A stretch of 64,000 nucleotides of DNA from Plasmopara viticola (Eukaryota; Oomycota; Peronosporomycetes; Peronosporales; Peronosporaceae). The position numbers and the translations under genes were made by a program. Numbering within the stretch: the stretch's first letter is position 1; each line of letters begins with the position of its first letter. A model generated the notes under the pieces. The model was not told the origin of the DNA and did no database searches. It saw nothing but the letters and a program-made list of their open reading frames with translations. The stretch covers positions 496,001 to 560,000 of the forward strand of contig MBPM02000011.1 of assembly GCA_001695595.3 (NCBI GenBank), written 5' to 3'. Shown here piece by piece: positions 35,179-46,246 of the stretch.

Positions 35179-36750
35179 ATGGCGTCCGTGGAGGCACAGA
35201 TTAAGAAGCAAGTGGAGTTTTACTTTTCTGACAGCAATTTTCGCCGCGACCGCTTCCTGCGCGAGGAGACTAAGAAACACGAGGGTGGTTTTGTGCCCTT
35301 TAGCGTGCTCTTTACTTTTAAAAAGCTGGCAGCGCTCACACAAGACAGCGCTGTGTTGCAGAATGCCATCGCTGACTCGGACATTGTAGAGCTTAACGAA
35401 GGCAAAGATGCATTGCGTCGCAAAAACCCGTTGCCTGATCAAGATGACGCTTCTGAGCGCATCATTGTGCTAGCCGGCTTAGGCAAGGTTGTGCCAACCG
35501 TGGACGAAATTAAGGAGGGCCTGAAGCCGCTCAACGTGGAGCTGCTCTACATTGATCGCAAAAGCTACCGCCGCAGTTTTTCCGGTGTTGTACACATCGA
35601 ACTCAAGGATAAGGACGCTGTCCAGCGTGCTGTGGACACAGCAGCCTCTCTGAGCATCAACGGCTACGTACCTAACATCATCTCTATGATAGACTTCCAG
35701 AATTTGCCACATGACGAAAAGGTCGAGTTCGAAAAAGCTACCAATGCCATGCTCGTGGCTGAAGACGTACCTGCCAAGCCCGTAACTTTTTTTCTCGATG
35801 AGCTACTACCCATCTGGAAGGACGATGCCAAGCTTCGCGCTCGTGTACGGTACTTTGATAAGACCAAAGAGCTTTACCTGCTATTTTCGCAAGTGGCATT
35901 CGCTGAGGACGTGCAAAAGAAACTTGCGGAGGATATGCCCGTAGTTGTGGACGAGAAGAAGCTTACATTCAAGCTAGTCACCGATAAGGAGGCCATCAAA
36001 TCTCGCCCGCGTCGAACGAAGGATAGCAGAGAAGACAGGAACGCCAACAAAAAGCGTAAACGGGACGATGAAAAGGTCATTCACATCTCCAACATTGGTC
36101 CGCGCACCCGCTTGGACGACATTAAACAGCTTCTTGCTGCTGTAATTGACCCGTCTTCGCGACCTCCGTACATTGAGTTCGACGGCCTGGACACGGCATC
36201 ATTCAAAGTCAACATGGCTGAAGCCACGTCACTGTTCGAAAAGCTCTCGGAGCTTCCAGACCCAGAACTTGGTGGGGAAAAGGTATCGTTCCATCTTTTG
36301 GATCCAGATGAGGAGCTAAATGTCGATGTTCGATACGACGAAGGGCTCATAGTGCGCTTCGATGACGTTGATGGTGAGGTTTCGCGTGATGACATAAAGG
36401 ATACCATTAACGAAAAGCTTGGCGACAAAGCTGCCGATGGTGCCGGCGTTGCTTACATTCGGTACCAGATTAACGACAAGGACGGCTATCTTCGTGTTAC
36501 GAGCGCCGAGCTCGCCAAGAATGTTGTGGACATGTTTGCGGACGGCGGACTTGACGTGAACGGTGTAAAGATCTTGAAAGCTGCCCTGGTTGAAGGTGAC
36601 GAGGAGAGGAAGTTCTGGGAAGACGTTCGTTCGTCTCGCCGCAAGCGCTTCATACAGTCGCGTTCAAATCGTAATCCGCGTGGAGGACGAGGTGGCCGCG
36701 GTGGCCGTGGTGGGCGCGGTGGCCGTGGCGGTCGAGGTCGTCGTCACTAG
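35179..36750 (+). CDS. La protein (genuine La / LARP3), single exon
   Basis: La binds the 3' UUU-OH ends of RNA polymerase III transcripts and acts as an RNA chaperone in the nucleus. The 523-residue protein starts with a La motif: IKKQVEFYFSDSNFRRDRFL and GGFVPFSVLFTFKKL. It has RRM-like domains around residues 95-170 and 300-390, another fold at about 400-475 that may be the xRRM, a basic stretch RKRDDEK-like near 295, and a C-terminal RGG run (GGRGGRGGRGG). The first ATG of the La motif is at 35179 (MASVEAQ); the upstream frame has only a GTG. It is larger than human La (408 residues), mainly through the extra central domain and the RGG tail. It converges on the CIP2A-like gene, with 179 bp between stops. 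Confidence 0.88.
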   Translation: MASVEAQIKKQVEFYFSDSNFRRDRFLREETKKHEGGFVPFSVLFTFKKLAALTQDSAVLQNAIADSDIVELNEGKDALRRKNPLPDQDDASERIIVLAGLGKVVPTVDEIKEGLKPLNVELLYIDRKSYRRSFSGVVHIELKDKDAVQRAVDTAASLSINGYVPNIISMIDFQNLPHDEKVEFEKATNAMLVAEDVPAKPVTFFLDELLPIWKDDAKLRARVRYFDKTKELYLLFSQVAFAEDVQKKLAEDMPVVVDEKKLTFKLVTDKEAIKSRPRRTKDSREDRNANKKRKRDDEKVIHISNIGPRTRLDDIKQLLAAVIDPSSRPPYIEFDGLDTASFKVNMAEATSLFEKLSELPDPELGGEKVSFHLLDPDEELNVDVRYDEGLIVRFDDVDGEVSRDDIKDTINEKLGDKAADGAGVAYIRYQINDKDGYLRVTSAELAKNVVDMFADGGLDVNGVKILKAALVEGDEERKFWEDVRSSRRKRFIQSRSNRNPRGGRGGRGGRGGRGGRGGRGRRH

Positions 36751-36929
36751 ATGTAGGCAGTGGAGTGGTGAGCCATCCTTTTCGGTTTCAGCTATAGCCA
36801 TAGTTACGTGCAGCGTGGTATCTGCCTTACAAGGCCATACAGCATGCTAGTATGTTTAGAGTCACGCCTGAACTTTTAGATATTTGAGACGATCAAAATG
36901 AATATATTGAGAGCTTTCAATCTGAGAGC

Positions 36930-39900
36930 TCAATTGTCACGTGCAATGGACGACGAGTTGTCGTGTAATTTGACGCTGTTGTCAACTCCAGAGCTCAGCT
37001 GGTGGATCAAAGCTTGAAGTTTTGCTTGCTTCCCAACCTCATTTGTCTACGAGAAATTTCACAGGCAAAAATTTCTTAAAAGAATCGGATAACAAGAACG
37101 AAATTCCATCTCACCAAATGATGGATATCCGCTTCGCACTTCCGTATGTGCTCGTCCTTCGACTCGACTAAAAGCCGCTGCTCTGCAACTTGAAGTTCCA
37201 ACATAGCCATATCACTTTTAAGTCTTCGATGGCCTTTCCTGAGATCATCAAGGTCCCGACTAACAGTGCGACGCTTTTCTCGCTCGTCCTTCAGTGCACT
37301 GTTCGTATTAATTGCATCTTCATCGAGTTGTGCTACCTGCAGTTCACATATATCAGTGTGTTTGAAACATAAGTGCAACCCCATTCGTACCTTTTGCTTC
37401 AACAGGTCAGCAAGCTCAATCTTCTCTTGCAAACGTGACTGAAGTGCAACACACATCGAATCCAGGTTTGCCATCTCACCACGTATCGTGTCTACTTCGC
37501 TCTCGATGCTCTTTTTATTGTCAGCAAGAGCTTTATGAGCCTTGGATAATAAGACTAATTCTTTGTAGGTGTTCTCGTTCGTAAGCCTCTGTTCATGTAG
37601 CTCATCATCTAGTCGCTAAATGGACAAATCACGTGAGTTCTGGAAAATGCAGCCATCAAAGGAACAAAGACATACCCTATTCTCATCGCGAGCTGACTCT
37701 AACTCTTCTTGCTGCGCTGTGTAGTCTCCTGAAATATTTGCAATCTCCTCACGAAGCTCGATTAATTCATTTTCGCGAAATTTCATCTTCTCCATCGCGA
37801 ATGAGTGGGTCTGAGCAATTTCTTCGATTCGAATTTCCAAAAGTTGATTTTTGCGCTTAAGTTCACTATTTTCCTCTTGAAGGAGGCCATGCTTAGCCCG
37901 AGTGTCTTGAAGAAGCGATTCCCGTTGCTGTAGAGCGCCAATCTGCTTGTTCATGTGTTGTCCCATGCTTTCGCATTGCACTGTCATCTCGCGCAGCTTT
38001 GCTTCATACGTGTTTCGCATCTTCTCCATCGCATCGTCTTTCTGCCGAATTTGATCGGCAAACCTTGCTTTTAAATCTGTCAGAGCCTGATCTTGTTGTG
38101 TTTTCAATTGATCTTGATATTGCAACATTTGTTGCATCTCATTTCGAAGTTTTTCTAAAGTCTTCGCACTGACCTCAGCATTCGCTCGTAATGTGGCTAT
38201 GGTCGACTTAAAGTCGTCGTTACTGTCTTTGACTCGCTGGTTAAAGCCAATAAATCCTTCGGCGAGCTCATACGCGTAATGGTGCTTATTTCCAGACATA
38301 ACAAGCGACTGAGTCAGCAGCAGAAGAGCTTCCACCACACCCTCTTTGCCAGTAGGAGACAACAATGCAGCAGTAAGCACCATTACTACTTCAGACGTCT
38401 GGAGAAATTGGACTAAGGCGCGCTCGTTTTTATCGCCTAAGTGTTGGTCAGATACCAAATTCGACAGAAGACTCTTGTATGACAAGCAGTGAAATTAGTT
38501 TACGGCAAGATGCGTAAACGTGTCAAGCTATCAAACAACTATTCTTACCACCAAATGTATTGACAGTCTGGAGAAATTGGACTAACGCGCGCTCGTTTTT
38601 ATCGCCTAAGTGTGTCAGATACCAAATTCGACAGAAGACTGTCAAGCAGTGAAGTTAGTTTACGGCAAGATGCGTAAACGTGTCAAGCTATCAAACAACT
38701 ATTCTTACCACCAAATGTATTGACAGTTGAGGATGGAAACAAGTCAAAGTTTGAGGTTCTAACGAGCCAATAAGAGCAGACTCGACTTGGACAAGTGTTG
38801 CGCCCTGACATGTCGATAAAGAAGCGTTGATTAGTTGTTATGACTAGCTTTCAACAATGCGGCTCTAAATTTTAAGCGCACCTGATTAAGGCTGATTGAT
38901 TCAACGCAAAGTGAGCGCACTGCAGGTAATGCGCTCAATTTAGCCAAAAGATGACATAATTCCACACTATAGATATATTCATCGGAGTGACTCAGCACCT
39001 CGCTGTCTTCAGCGCTTTGCACAACTGCAGTGACTTCTATGATGCACCGTATCATTCCAGTGACGATAGGGTTCAATCGCTTTGCGATTACAGAAGAATT
39101 AATCAAACCTTGAAGAGAGCGCACATCGTCGCCTACCACTTTTATAATTAGTCGCGTTGTCATCGTTGCCACCAGCTTGGACGGATGAAGTGCTGCTTGT
39201 AAAAAGCGGTAAAGAACGTCTTGATCGGAAAAGCTTCTGATCAGCGTCTTTCGAAATACATGGCTGAGGTGGACAATGGAGGTGAGAAAATGAACAGCAA
39301 CCAAGATTTCCTCGGCTTCACCGTTCAAGTTAATTGTCATCAAGCAGTTCTCGATGGTCAGTGCAATCTTTGGAGACTGCTCAAGTGATTCCAAAATATC
39401 TTGGCGGTGGCCAAGATCACACAGTAAGTCTATACTAGCTTTTTGTAACAAAGAGCGTTGGTCCAATATCGAGGTCGACATTGACATACTCTCGTCTGCT
39501 TTTGAATAATGGCTTCCATCTAAAATGGAGAAGACCAATGCAAATGCTTGATCCACGTTCTTTTCACAAAAAAGTTTGCTTCCAATCGACTCTGATAACA
39601 CAAGACGCGCTAGTGTCGCCATACTGAATACCAACATCTCTGCGTCTTCCGTGCCATTAAGAAGGATCGTCAACGAGCGGTAAAATTCCTTAATTTTTTT
39701 CATTTCCTTGGCATATATTCTGACACCAGCACTTATCTTGACCATCTCAGATAGCACGAGAAGCTGCAGCTTTAGTTCTCTGTCAGTCTCACAGCCACTT
39801 CGTAGCGCTAAGACTGAGATACTCTCAATGAGCCATTGCAGCAGCTTGCACAGCGTATGCGACGGGTACCCAATCGCCGTATTTCTTGCAAATAGATAGC

Positions 39901-40273
39901 ATAGCTCCAGCAACTGCAACAAGTCTTCTGGCGACTGTTGGGGTTGCGTTTGTTGCGAATATTGCGTCGACGTTTCCTCTCGAGCATCTAAGGACCTGGT
40001 TAATTCCACGACAGCCATACAATTCTCAGCCATGGTGTTAAGTAGCTGGAGACACAGCGATGAATGGTTTGCAATAAAAAATGCATTGCGTGCTGAAAGT
40101 TTACGCGCCAACCGATAGAGATTTGAGGCTGTAACGGTATTCGGGGATGCTAGGTAGCTGTCTATAGCATTTGCCAAAGAAGAACGTTTGGTCTTCTTGA
40201 CACGTTTTCCTATCTTTGCTGGGCGGCTGTAAATGTCCGATGCGAACGAGAGTAAAGGTTTGGAGTCGTCCAT
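36930..40273 (-). CDS. CIP2A-like protein: armadillo-type N-terminus and long coiled-coil C-terminus, multi-exon
   Basis: The start is MDDSKPLLSF at 40273. The first exon (to about 38842) is an all-helical repeat domain. KKIKEFYRSLTILLNGT, LVFSMATLARLVLSESIGSK, LFCEKNVDQAFALVFSIL and KASIDLLCDLG closely follow the order of the human CIP2A arm-repeat core. A 40-nt intron (GTCATAAC...GTCAG) joins LLKA to a short exon ATLVQVESALIGSLEPQ. The next junction is affected by a tandem duplication at 38399-38727. The C-terminal exons form a long coiled coil (heptads from FNQRVKDSNDD to ESKDEHIRKCEADIHH), and a last exon ends at 36930. In animals CIP2A stabilises oncoproteins by inhibiting PP2A-B56 and tethers broken mitotic chromosomes with TOPBP1. 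Whether that applies here is unknown. Confidence 0.7.
38399..38727 (-). repeat. Tandem duplication across an intron and exon start in the CIP2A-like gene
   Basis: Copy A is 38399-38567 (169 bp) and copy B 38568-38727 (160 bp), directly abutting. They are nearly identical apart from 2-nt and 7-nt length changes and a few substitutions. On the gene strand each copy holds the end of an exon (CTGTCAATACATTTGGTG), a GTAAGAATAG donor, the intron and the start of the next exon. Copy A keeps the open frame into the coiled coil. Copy B has a 2-nt loss that shifts frame but offers a clean TTGACAG acceptor. Splicing could skip B or include it and break the frame. Confidence 0.9.
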
Positions 40274-40474
40274 AAGTTAGCCCTTTTAGTGTGTCGTTAC
40301 CCATAATATTGCTGTATAAGCAATTGGCGCGAGAGTATCATATTTGAAAATGTGAAGATAGTAGATATAAAACTTTTTTTCACGTTGAATACTAAGCTGT
40401 TGTCAAGAAATATTAACAGACAGGGTGAACACACCTTCCAGGATTATGCACATATGGACGACGTTGCCACCAGA
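40274..40474. other. Upstream region of the CIP2A-like gene
   Basis: No gene is seen. This stretch should carry the promoter of the CIP2A-like gene on the minus strand. No specific element is identified. Confidence 0.35.
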
Positions 40475-40745
40475 GTGCCTCTTAATTACTGTGTTTAACC
40501 ATTTGACTCGAGCGGTAAGTCATTCGACCCGGGACTGGGAGGTCTATGATTTTTACCCATAGGACCCGAATTGAGGCATCTCGAGATAGGTCACCATGGT
40601 GGACAGGCAAGCATTTCCAAAGAATTGCCACCCCTTAATAAAAAATGGGTGTGATATAGTTGCGTGGGTTGGACGCCGAACCATGCCTACCCGACTGGCG
40701 GCCCTCACATCAGGCGACTGAGCTATTTCTTTGCCCAGCCACACA
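40475..40745 (-). repeat. tRNA-derived SINE
   Basis: On the minus strand the 5' part contains TAGCTCAGTCG (complement of 40715-40725), fitting the pol III A box, and 33 nt later GGTTCGGCGTCC (complement of 40671-40682), fitting the B box. The spacing is right for a tRNA head. No full cloverleaf or anticodon arm forms, and a roughly 190-bp unrelated body follows, so this is a SINE rather than a tRNA gene. Its 3' end is approximate and no clear target duplication was found. Confidence 0.65.
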
Positions 40746-42610
40746 CTTTACCACGTACTTATGCAAAACATAAATTATCCAAACACAGCTGCAAAATCGT
40801 TTTTAAACTACTTAGTGGTTAATTCAAATTAGTATTTCGCCGTGGCTTAAGCTATCTTCCTTGATCTGGTGATTGGGGTCAATCATTTTCCCTTAAGATT
40901 TATGGCCTTTTTTACGTAGCTCTTGCAAGTCACATGCAGACTAAAAAAAAGATCGAGTGGTCCAGAAAGCTTATGAAAAAAATCATTTTTTTTTGCAATC
41001 CTGACCAGAAGCCGTGTTCGACTAAACTTCACGTGCTGGAAAACTTCAGCACATAGAAATGGGCTGGTTAGCTACTAGCTTTTCGCACTAAAACTTTCGT
41101 ACTACTATGTACGACAGGGGGGGGCTTTCGCCCGAAGATCCGAGGAGCGTTTTTTTAGCCAAGGACCGTCTTTGTCTACAAGAGAATTTGTTTGTGATGC
41201 GTTATATATTATGCTTTGTAAAATTGATGCCATTCTTCTTTTCACCGTATCCAGCACAAGCACTTTTCCATTCTTGACTATCATTTTAAATGATTGACTA
41301 AAGTTCACCGTTTAGTGCTAGGCTATGAGCGCAACGCACTATAAAGCCATTTACGACAAAACTTATCATTTAAGTGAGTGTAAGTAGGGCGATGTTAGGT
41401 AGAGCTCAGAGCAAAGGCCGAGACTTGCAAAAAACACTGAAAACTTAAGTTGCAGCCCAACACATTTTGAGAGCAAGTTTGAGCTAAATAATGAAAAACT
41501 AAACCTGCACGAAGGAGGATAATACACTGCGGTGATTGGGAACAAACGAATTACACGAGCCACTTGTCTAACACACGGATTGATGATACTACTATATTTT
41601 ATTACACAAGTCAAGTGATGGTTCGCACATCGATAAATGGCGGAAATCGATAGTGATGATTTAACAGAAAGGAGGACGTGGTTCAATGACCATTGTCTAA
41701 TGCATGTTTGTGAATTTGAAGAAGTCCGACTCACGCTTTAAAATGTAAGAGACACGACAGGTTCCAGAATTAGAGCTACCAAAAATTAATTAGAGTGAGG
41801 TAGATAGTGCTGTTGGTTCTGGGTACAGAAATCTAATTTTAATTTTTCAACAGCAAAAAGCTGTGGTAACCTTGCTGCACCTAAAAGCTATATACAGTTG
41901 GAGTTTTTATCTGATCCTCTGCGTAGACGAAAAAGTATGTCAGTTTGTCAAAGTGTATGAAAGAGCGGTAAAATAAGCTAACATTTGTGTTTGCCCTTGG
42001 ATGTAAAATCTTGTCATACGAGGACTCGACGCAACAATTGCACGTCTTAAGCGTTCTTCATCAAATAAAAACTCTGTTGGAGAATGCTAATAAAACAATA
42101 ATGTCGTGGACAGGTGCCTCAAGCGGGTGTCCCGCCGAAACCGAAGCCGCTCACGGTGAAATTGAATGTCGAAGAAAACGGAGCGATGATTCCTTATTCA
42201 AACTAATGAAGGTAGAAATGGCCACAATGGCTGCTTCGCAGCGAACGGAACACAAAAGTGTGGGCACGCGTTTTGGCACTTGCGTGCGAAACACAATCTT
42301 CATCACCTAAGAAGTGCAGAAGCCCTAGCTGCAACAGGTGTTTTCGTTGCCCAGTAATGCGTACCGAGTGCGATCACAAGTCCTCATATTAGCTAGTGAA
42401 GTCACAGTCAACGCATGCGTTGTACATCCGTATTTAAGGCGGAAAGGGTGTAAGAAAAGCTTTTACACTAAGCATTTCTCGTTACAGTGCACAAGCAGCT
42501 AATCAACCAGAACGAAACAGTATTTGCAGAGACCAGTATTGCGTATCGTGCTGATCCTTGAAGACCGTCACTACACGTTGTGGCCAATCGTTATTTAAAT
42601 ACATATTACG
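40746..42610. other. Stretch without recognised gene
   Basis: The frames are short and motif-free (41366-41734 - and 41987-42310 + are the longest). I saw no terminal repeats. It is likely decayed repeat DNA. Confidence 0.35.
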
Positions 42611-42613
42611 TTC

Positions 42614-42890
42614 ATGAGAAACGACGTTAAGAGGCTGAAGAAGCGTCAGTATAAAGACTTATCCTGCTACAAGCCAAAAAGTTACTGTTGTGTTAAAACG
42701 ACAGCATTACATTACTCGAAGTATCTGGGAAGGAGTAAGCGTTACTTCACTCCGTTGCAATATACGAGAAAACCTTGTAAACTTATTCGCGCGCAAATTT
42801 GGCCCACACTGTGGCAGGACAGCGAGTTTACCCAGCAAAAATCGACTTAAGAGTTTTGCAACATTGTAACTAGACACTTTAATTTATAGA
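42614..42890 (+). pseudogene. piggyBac-like transposase tail, relic 1
   Basis: A short frame (RLKKRQYKDLSCYKPKSY ... RAQIWPTLWQ) has the layout of the Cys-rich end of piggyBac-type (DDE_Tnp_1_7) transposases: RQxxVC, then a final C..IW....W. It resembles the better preserved relic at 44.2-44.95 kb in both the coding part and the following non-coding bases (tttgcaa...gttgta.ctagac.ctttaatt). Only the terminal part is visible and the family call is tentative. Confidence 0.4.
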
Positions 42891-44149
42891 TTTGCTTTTT
42901 ATTGCACAACAACATGTATCCCGTCCATGTACATGTTTGCTAAGATCGTTTTGCAATCACGAGACGATTGTGGCTCGTTTAAAGTTGTGTTTAAGGCAAA
43001 ATTTTGCTATGGCTCGACAGCGGTGACTCTTGCAAAGTTGAAGGCATCCAAGCCTTTCGCGAAGACATAGAAAAGACGGGTTAGCTAGGCCAGAAAGTAG
43101 CTGATCATTGTCAAGCGCTATCGTCAGTAAGTGGAGCCAGAAGAAAGAAAAAAGACCTTTTTATTTTTTAATATTGTTTATAAGGTCCAATTGTATGTAT
43201 AGCCAGCGATGAACATCGTGTGGACCTTTCTAGGACACGCGTGGTGTAGACTGCAAACAAAGTTAAGACGAAGAGTCTGGTCATATTTCAAAATCTAAAT
43301 AGATTCCTTTTTAAGACAAGGTTGATCCGTGATGGCCATCAGAAGTTGTGGAGTTACACTTGCGTAACAAAAAAGTATGTAGTAACTTTTCCATATTGCG
43401 GTGACATGAAGTAGGCATCGTTCAATTGTAAAACAGAATGACTCTTAAAAGGTATCTCTTTGACTCTTTTCAGCTGTCATATATGGTAACAAAAATGACA
43501 AGACTTATTATTGCTTCTATGGCAGATAATGACTCGAACGTCATCTCATATGCTTGTCGCCGATGACGGGCTGTAGCTGTATATAGAGCAAATGTTAAAA
43601 GTTGTGGAACAGTCACCACTCGATTTGTTTTACTACATTACCGCAGAACGGGCTTGGATGGTCTAATTGATGGTGGCATCTGCGGCTTGCCTTTAAATAG
43701 TCCAAGAGACGCTGACGTCCGAAACTTTTAATTGAATCATGGCATGAGACCGCAAAATCCATTTCCTTCACATACAGCAAAGATCTTCTAGGGGATGCCA
43801 AGAAATTTGGGAGCTGCAAAATTATCGTTCAGGAAAAAATGCTTTTTAAGCTTAAGAGTTGACTTTGACTAAAGTTTGCCACCCATGTCAGATCGTCATG
43901 ATTCGATGGAGAAAGCTGAGATTTACGCTAGTCAGAAGACGGAATAGATGATGTAGCAATCGATTAACGCAAAGAGGAGATATGCAAATCATTGAGTGTA
44001 TAGTCATTACCGAGGTTGCATGGTCTTAATTGCTGCTCACTATTTTATATAAGGCTCAACACTGCGTGCAATGGTCTTCAATCTCGTCTAAATCTTTAAA
44101 TAAGGGAAGGGAGAAAACAGAAAAAATAAATTATTGCGTTAGCGTTAAT
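42891..44149. other. Stretch without recognised gene between piggyBac-like relics
   Basis: No frame with a recognisable domain was found. It probably contains diverged transposon sequence, because the start of it resembles the DNA downstream of relic 2. Confidence 0.35.
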
Positions 44150-44970
44150 TTGAATATGACAGTCGCGAGAGGCAAATTAACTTTTGTGGCCAAAAATGGA
44201 ATGGAATTAGATTTATCTACTACTCGACATCCTAGATTGGAGCCAAATATACGATTGTTTAGCATGGATAAAGTGAAAAGTAGAATGACGTTTCATGTCA
44301 TGAATTTTAATCGAGCTATTTGCTGGTCTTGACCACCATGAACAGTTGCTACATCATTCGTACTCAATGCAACTACAACAAAGTAAAACTGCTATCGTGA
44401 AATTGTCCTTAAAGCTTTCTTATCTTCTGCTGGCCAGGCTTCAGAATATTTCAAGAGACTATTTCTCGGACGTGTTGACATGGCACGGCCAGCGCATGCA
44501 TCAAGCATTCGTCTTTGCAGGTCAAATTACAATTTTATGCACTACGCCTTTCTCGCAGCGTTCAAAAAACAGCTTATCGACCATAAGAGACAGTGTTTAC
44601 AAATAGAAGTATTGCATCTTGTATCATTGCAGTGATTAACGACAGTCTCTGTTAATGTGGCCACGAAATATGGGAGATGCTAAATACGTGCACGAACAAA
44701 GCTTAAGGCTGAGGCAAAATCAGTGTAAAGTGTTATTCTTGCAAAGACAATAGGTAAGTGGTGTGAAGGACACATTACCCAAAGGACTCTAAGAGTGAAA
44801 TAGCAACGCTCTACAGCAACGATCAAGGGCACTTTGCAAATGATAATACAACTTGCGCGCACATTTGGCAAACAATGTGGCATATCAATAAGCTTTCATC
44901 GGAAAATGGTGAAATGCGGCACCAAAGTTTTGCAAAGTTGTAGCTAGACGCTTTAATTTTTTGCCCATTA
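44150..44970 (+). pseudogene. piggyBac-like transposase C-terminal half, relic 2
   Basis: Read over several frames this gives DHHEQLLHHSYSMQLQQSK, then EYFKRLFLGRVDMA, RLCRSN and HYAFLAAFKKQLI. This parallels the piggyBac pattern VD.HDQLR..YS.Q ... YYK.LFLG..D.A..NA .. F...L..QL. It is followed by RLRQNQCKVLF and a final TTCAHIWQTMW. Stops and frameshifts are frequent, so it is a dead remnant. The family assignment rests on this motif order and is moderately supported. Confidence 0.5.
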
Positions 44971-46092
44971 ATGTAAGCAGCTTGCCCTGCTCATTTGATA
45001 GTTTTATAGGACCGAACAGCAATCACATTCCTGTTTGCTTGGTAAGGCATTCCAAAAAAACATACGCAAATACTCGTACGGCTCCACCCGGACCACAATT
45101 TGTTTTTTTCAATTACAAACATGTAATAAAGATTGCTACGTTATATTTATGCGCTAAAAATTCTTATATGCTTCTTCTATAGTCAGACACTGCAAAGTGC
45201 CTATCGCGTTATTGCATAAATGCTTACTCTCCACGACGTATGTCATGCTATGTATGTGACGGGATCGCACAACACCTTGCAATACATATGCTAGGTACCG
45301 TACAGCGACTGTTCACTCTTACCCTATCTAAAAAGGTTAAAGTGTGTAATAAATGAAATGTAAGACTAGTTTTTAGAATATGTGTTTATTCTTCCTCATC
45401 TTACATAAACGACGGATTAATCATGACGTTTATGAGAGAAGTTTTTATCCTTTTGTATAATTCTTTCGGAAAATCTCATTGTACACGACCGCTACAAATA
45501 CTGGAGTAGAACTTGTTGGACATAAGGAGTCAACATTGATAAAAGTTTTGCTAGTAGGAGCCCAACCTTCACATTAAAGGTCAGCTCTATGTAACGGTCC
45601 GTTGAATCCTCCCAAGACTGAGATGACGAAATTATAACATAAAGGTGATCAATCATGCGCTGTTGAAGGCGGAAAGTAAACCATGACATATAATGATAAA
45701 AAAACCAGCCATCAAGAAGAGAGCTTCTGCACACAAGATCGCTTTTACACGAAAAAGATTTCCAACACTCATCGATAAGATAAATCTAACCTGAATCACC
45801 CCTGCCATCGTTGCGGTCTATATTTTAGCTACTAAACTTCTTACCGTAATTTAGGCAGAAACTGAATTCTTTTTTTAATGTCTAATTGCTGACACTTTCC
45901 ACCCGTCAAGGCAAGAGATTTTTCTCGGAAAACACTCGATCTGGAAATGTTCTTGCTGATTATGTCACCAACTAAGTACCAGAAAGAAAAGGAATGTTGT
46001 ACCTTTCAGCCAATGGTACGATCCTAGCGTGGGCCCAGTGCCTCAAATGGTGCGTCAAAAGTCATTACCTCCAAAGGCCAATTTGTGGCAGC
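44971..46092. other. Stretch without recognised gene before the copia element
   Basis: AT-rich, with short frames only. No features beyond the similarity of its first bases to the DNA after relic 1. Confidence 0.35.
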
Positions 46093-46097
46093 ACAAC

Positions 46098-46242
46098 TGT
46101 TGGAGAATCGACGCCTCGACCAGCAACTACATATCGGTAAGTACCGGTATCTGCAATTAGTTGATGGCTACTTAAAGTTAGCACTTATAAATATATTTAC
46201 TTTTGCAATTTGCTAACTAGTGCCCAGGTAACTTTTTCAATT
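46098..46242 (+). repeat. 5' LTR of the copia element
   Basis: 145 bp, about 10 bp longer than its partner because of extra bases near its start (gagaatcgacgcctcgacc against gaatatgacc). It is flanked on the left by ACAAC. Confidence 0.85.
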
Positions 46243-46246
46243 GGTT

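Noticed and set aside
35220..36428. Ser-rich minus-strand frames opposite La
   Set aside because: These are antisense shadows of the Lys/Glu-rich La coding sequence.
36660..36750. Tandem repeat locus at the 3' end of La
   Set aside because: The ggtggccgtggt-type repetition simply encodes the RGG tail of the La protein.
40671..40725. Possible tRNA gene
   Set aside because: The A and B boxes are good, but there is no acceptor stem, anticodon arm or mature 3' end, and a longer body follows, so a SINE is the better call.
42614..42850. Independent small basic protein gene
   Set aside because: Its layout matches the C-terminal end of the piggyBac-like relic at 44.2-45.0 kb, so a transposon remnant is more likely.
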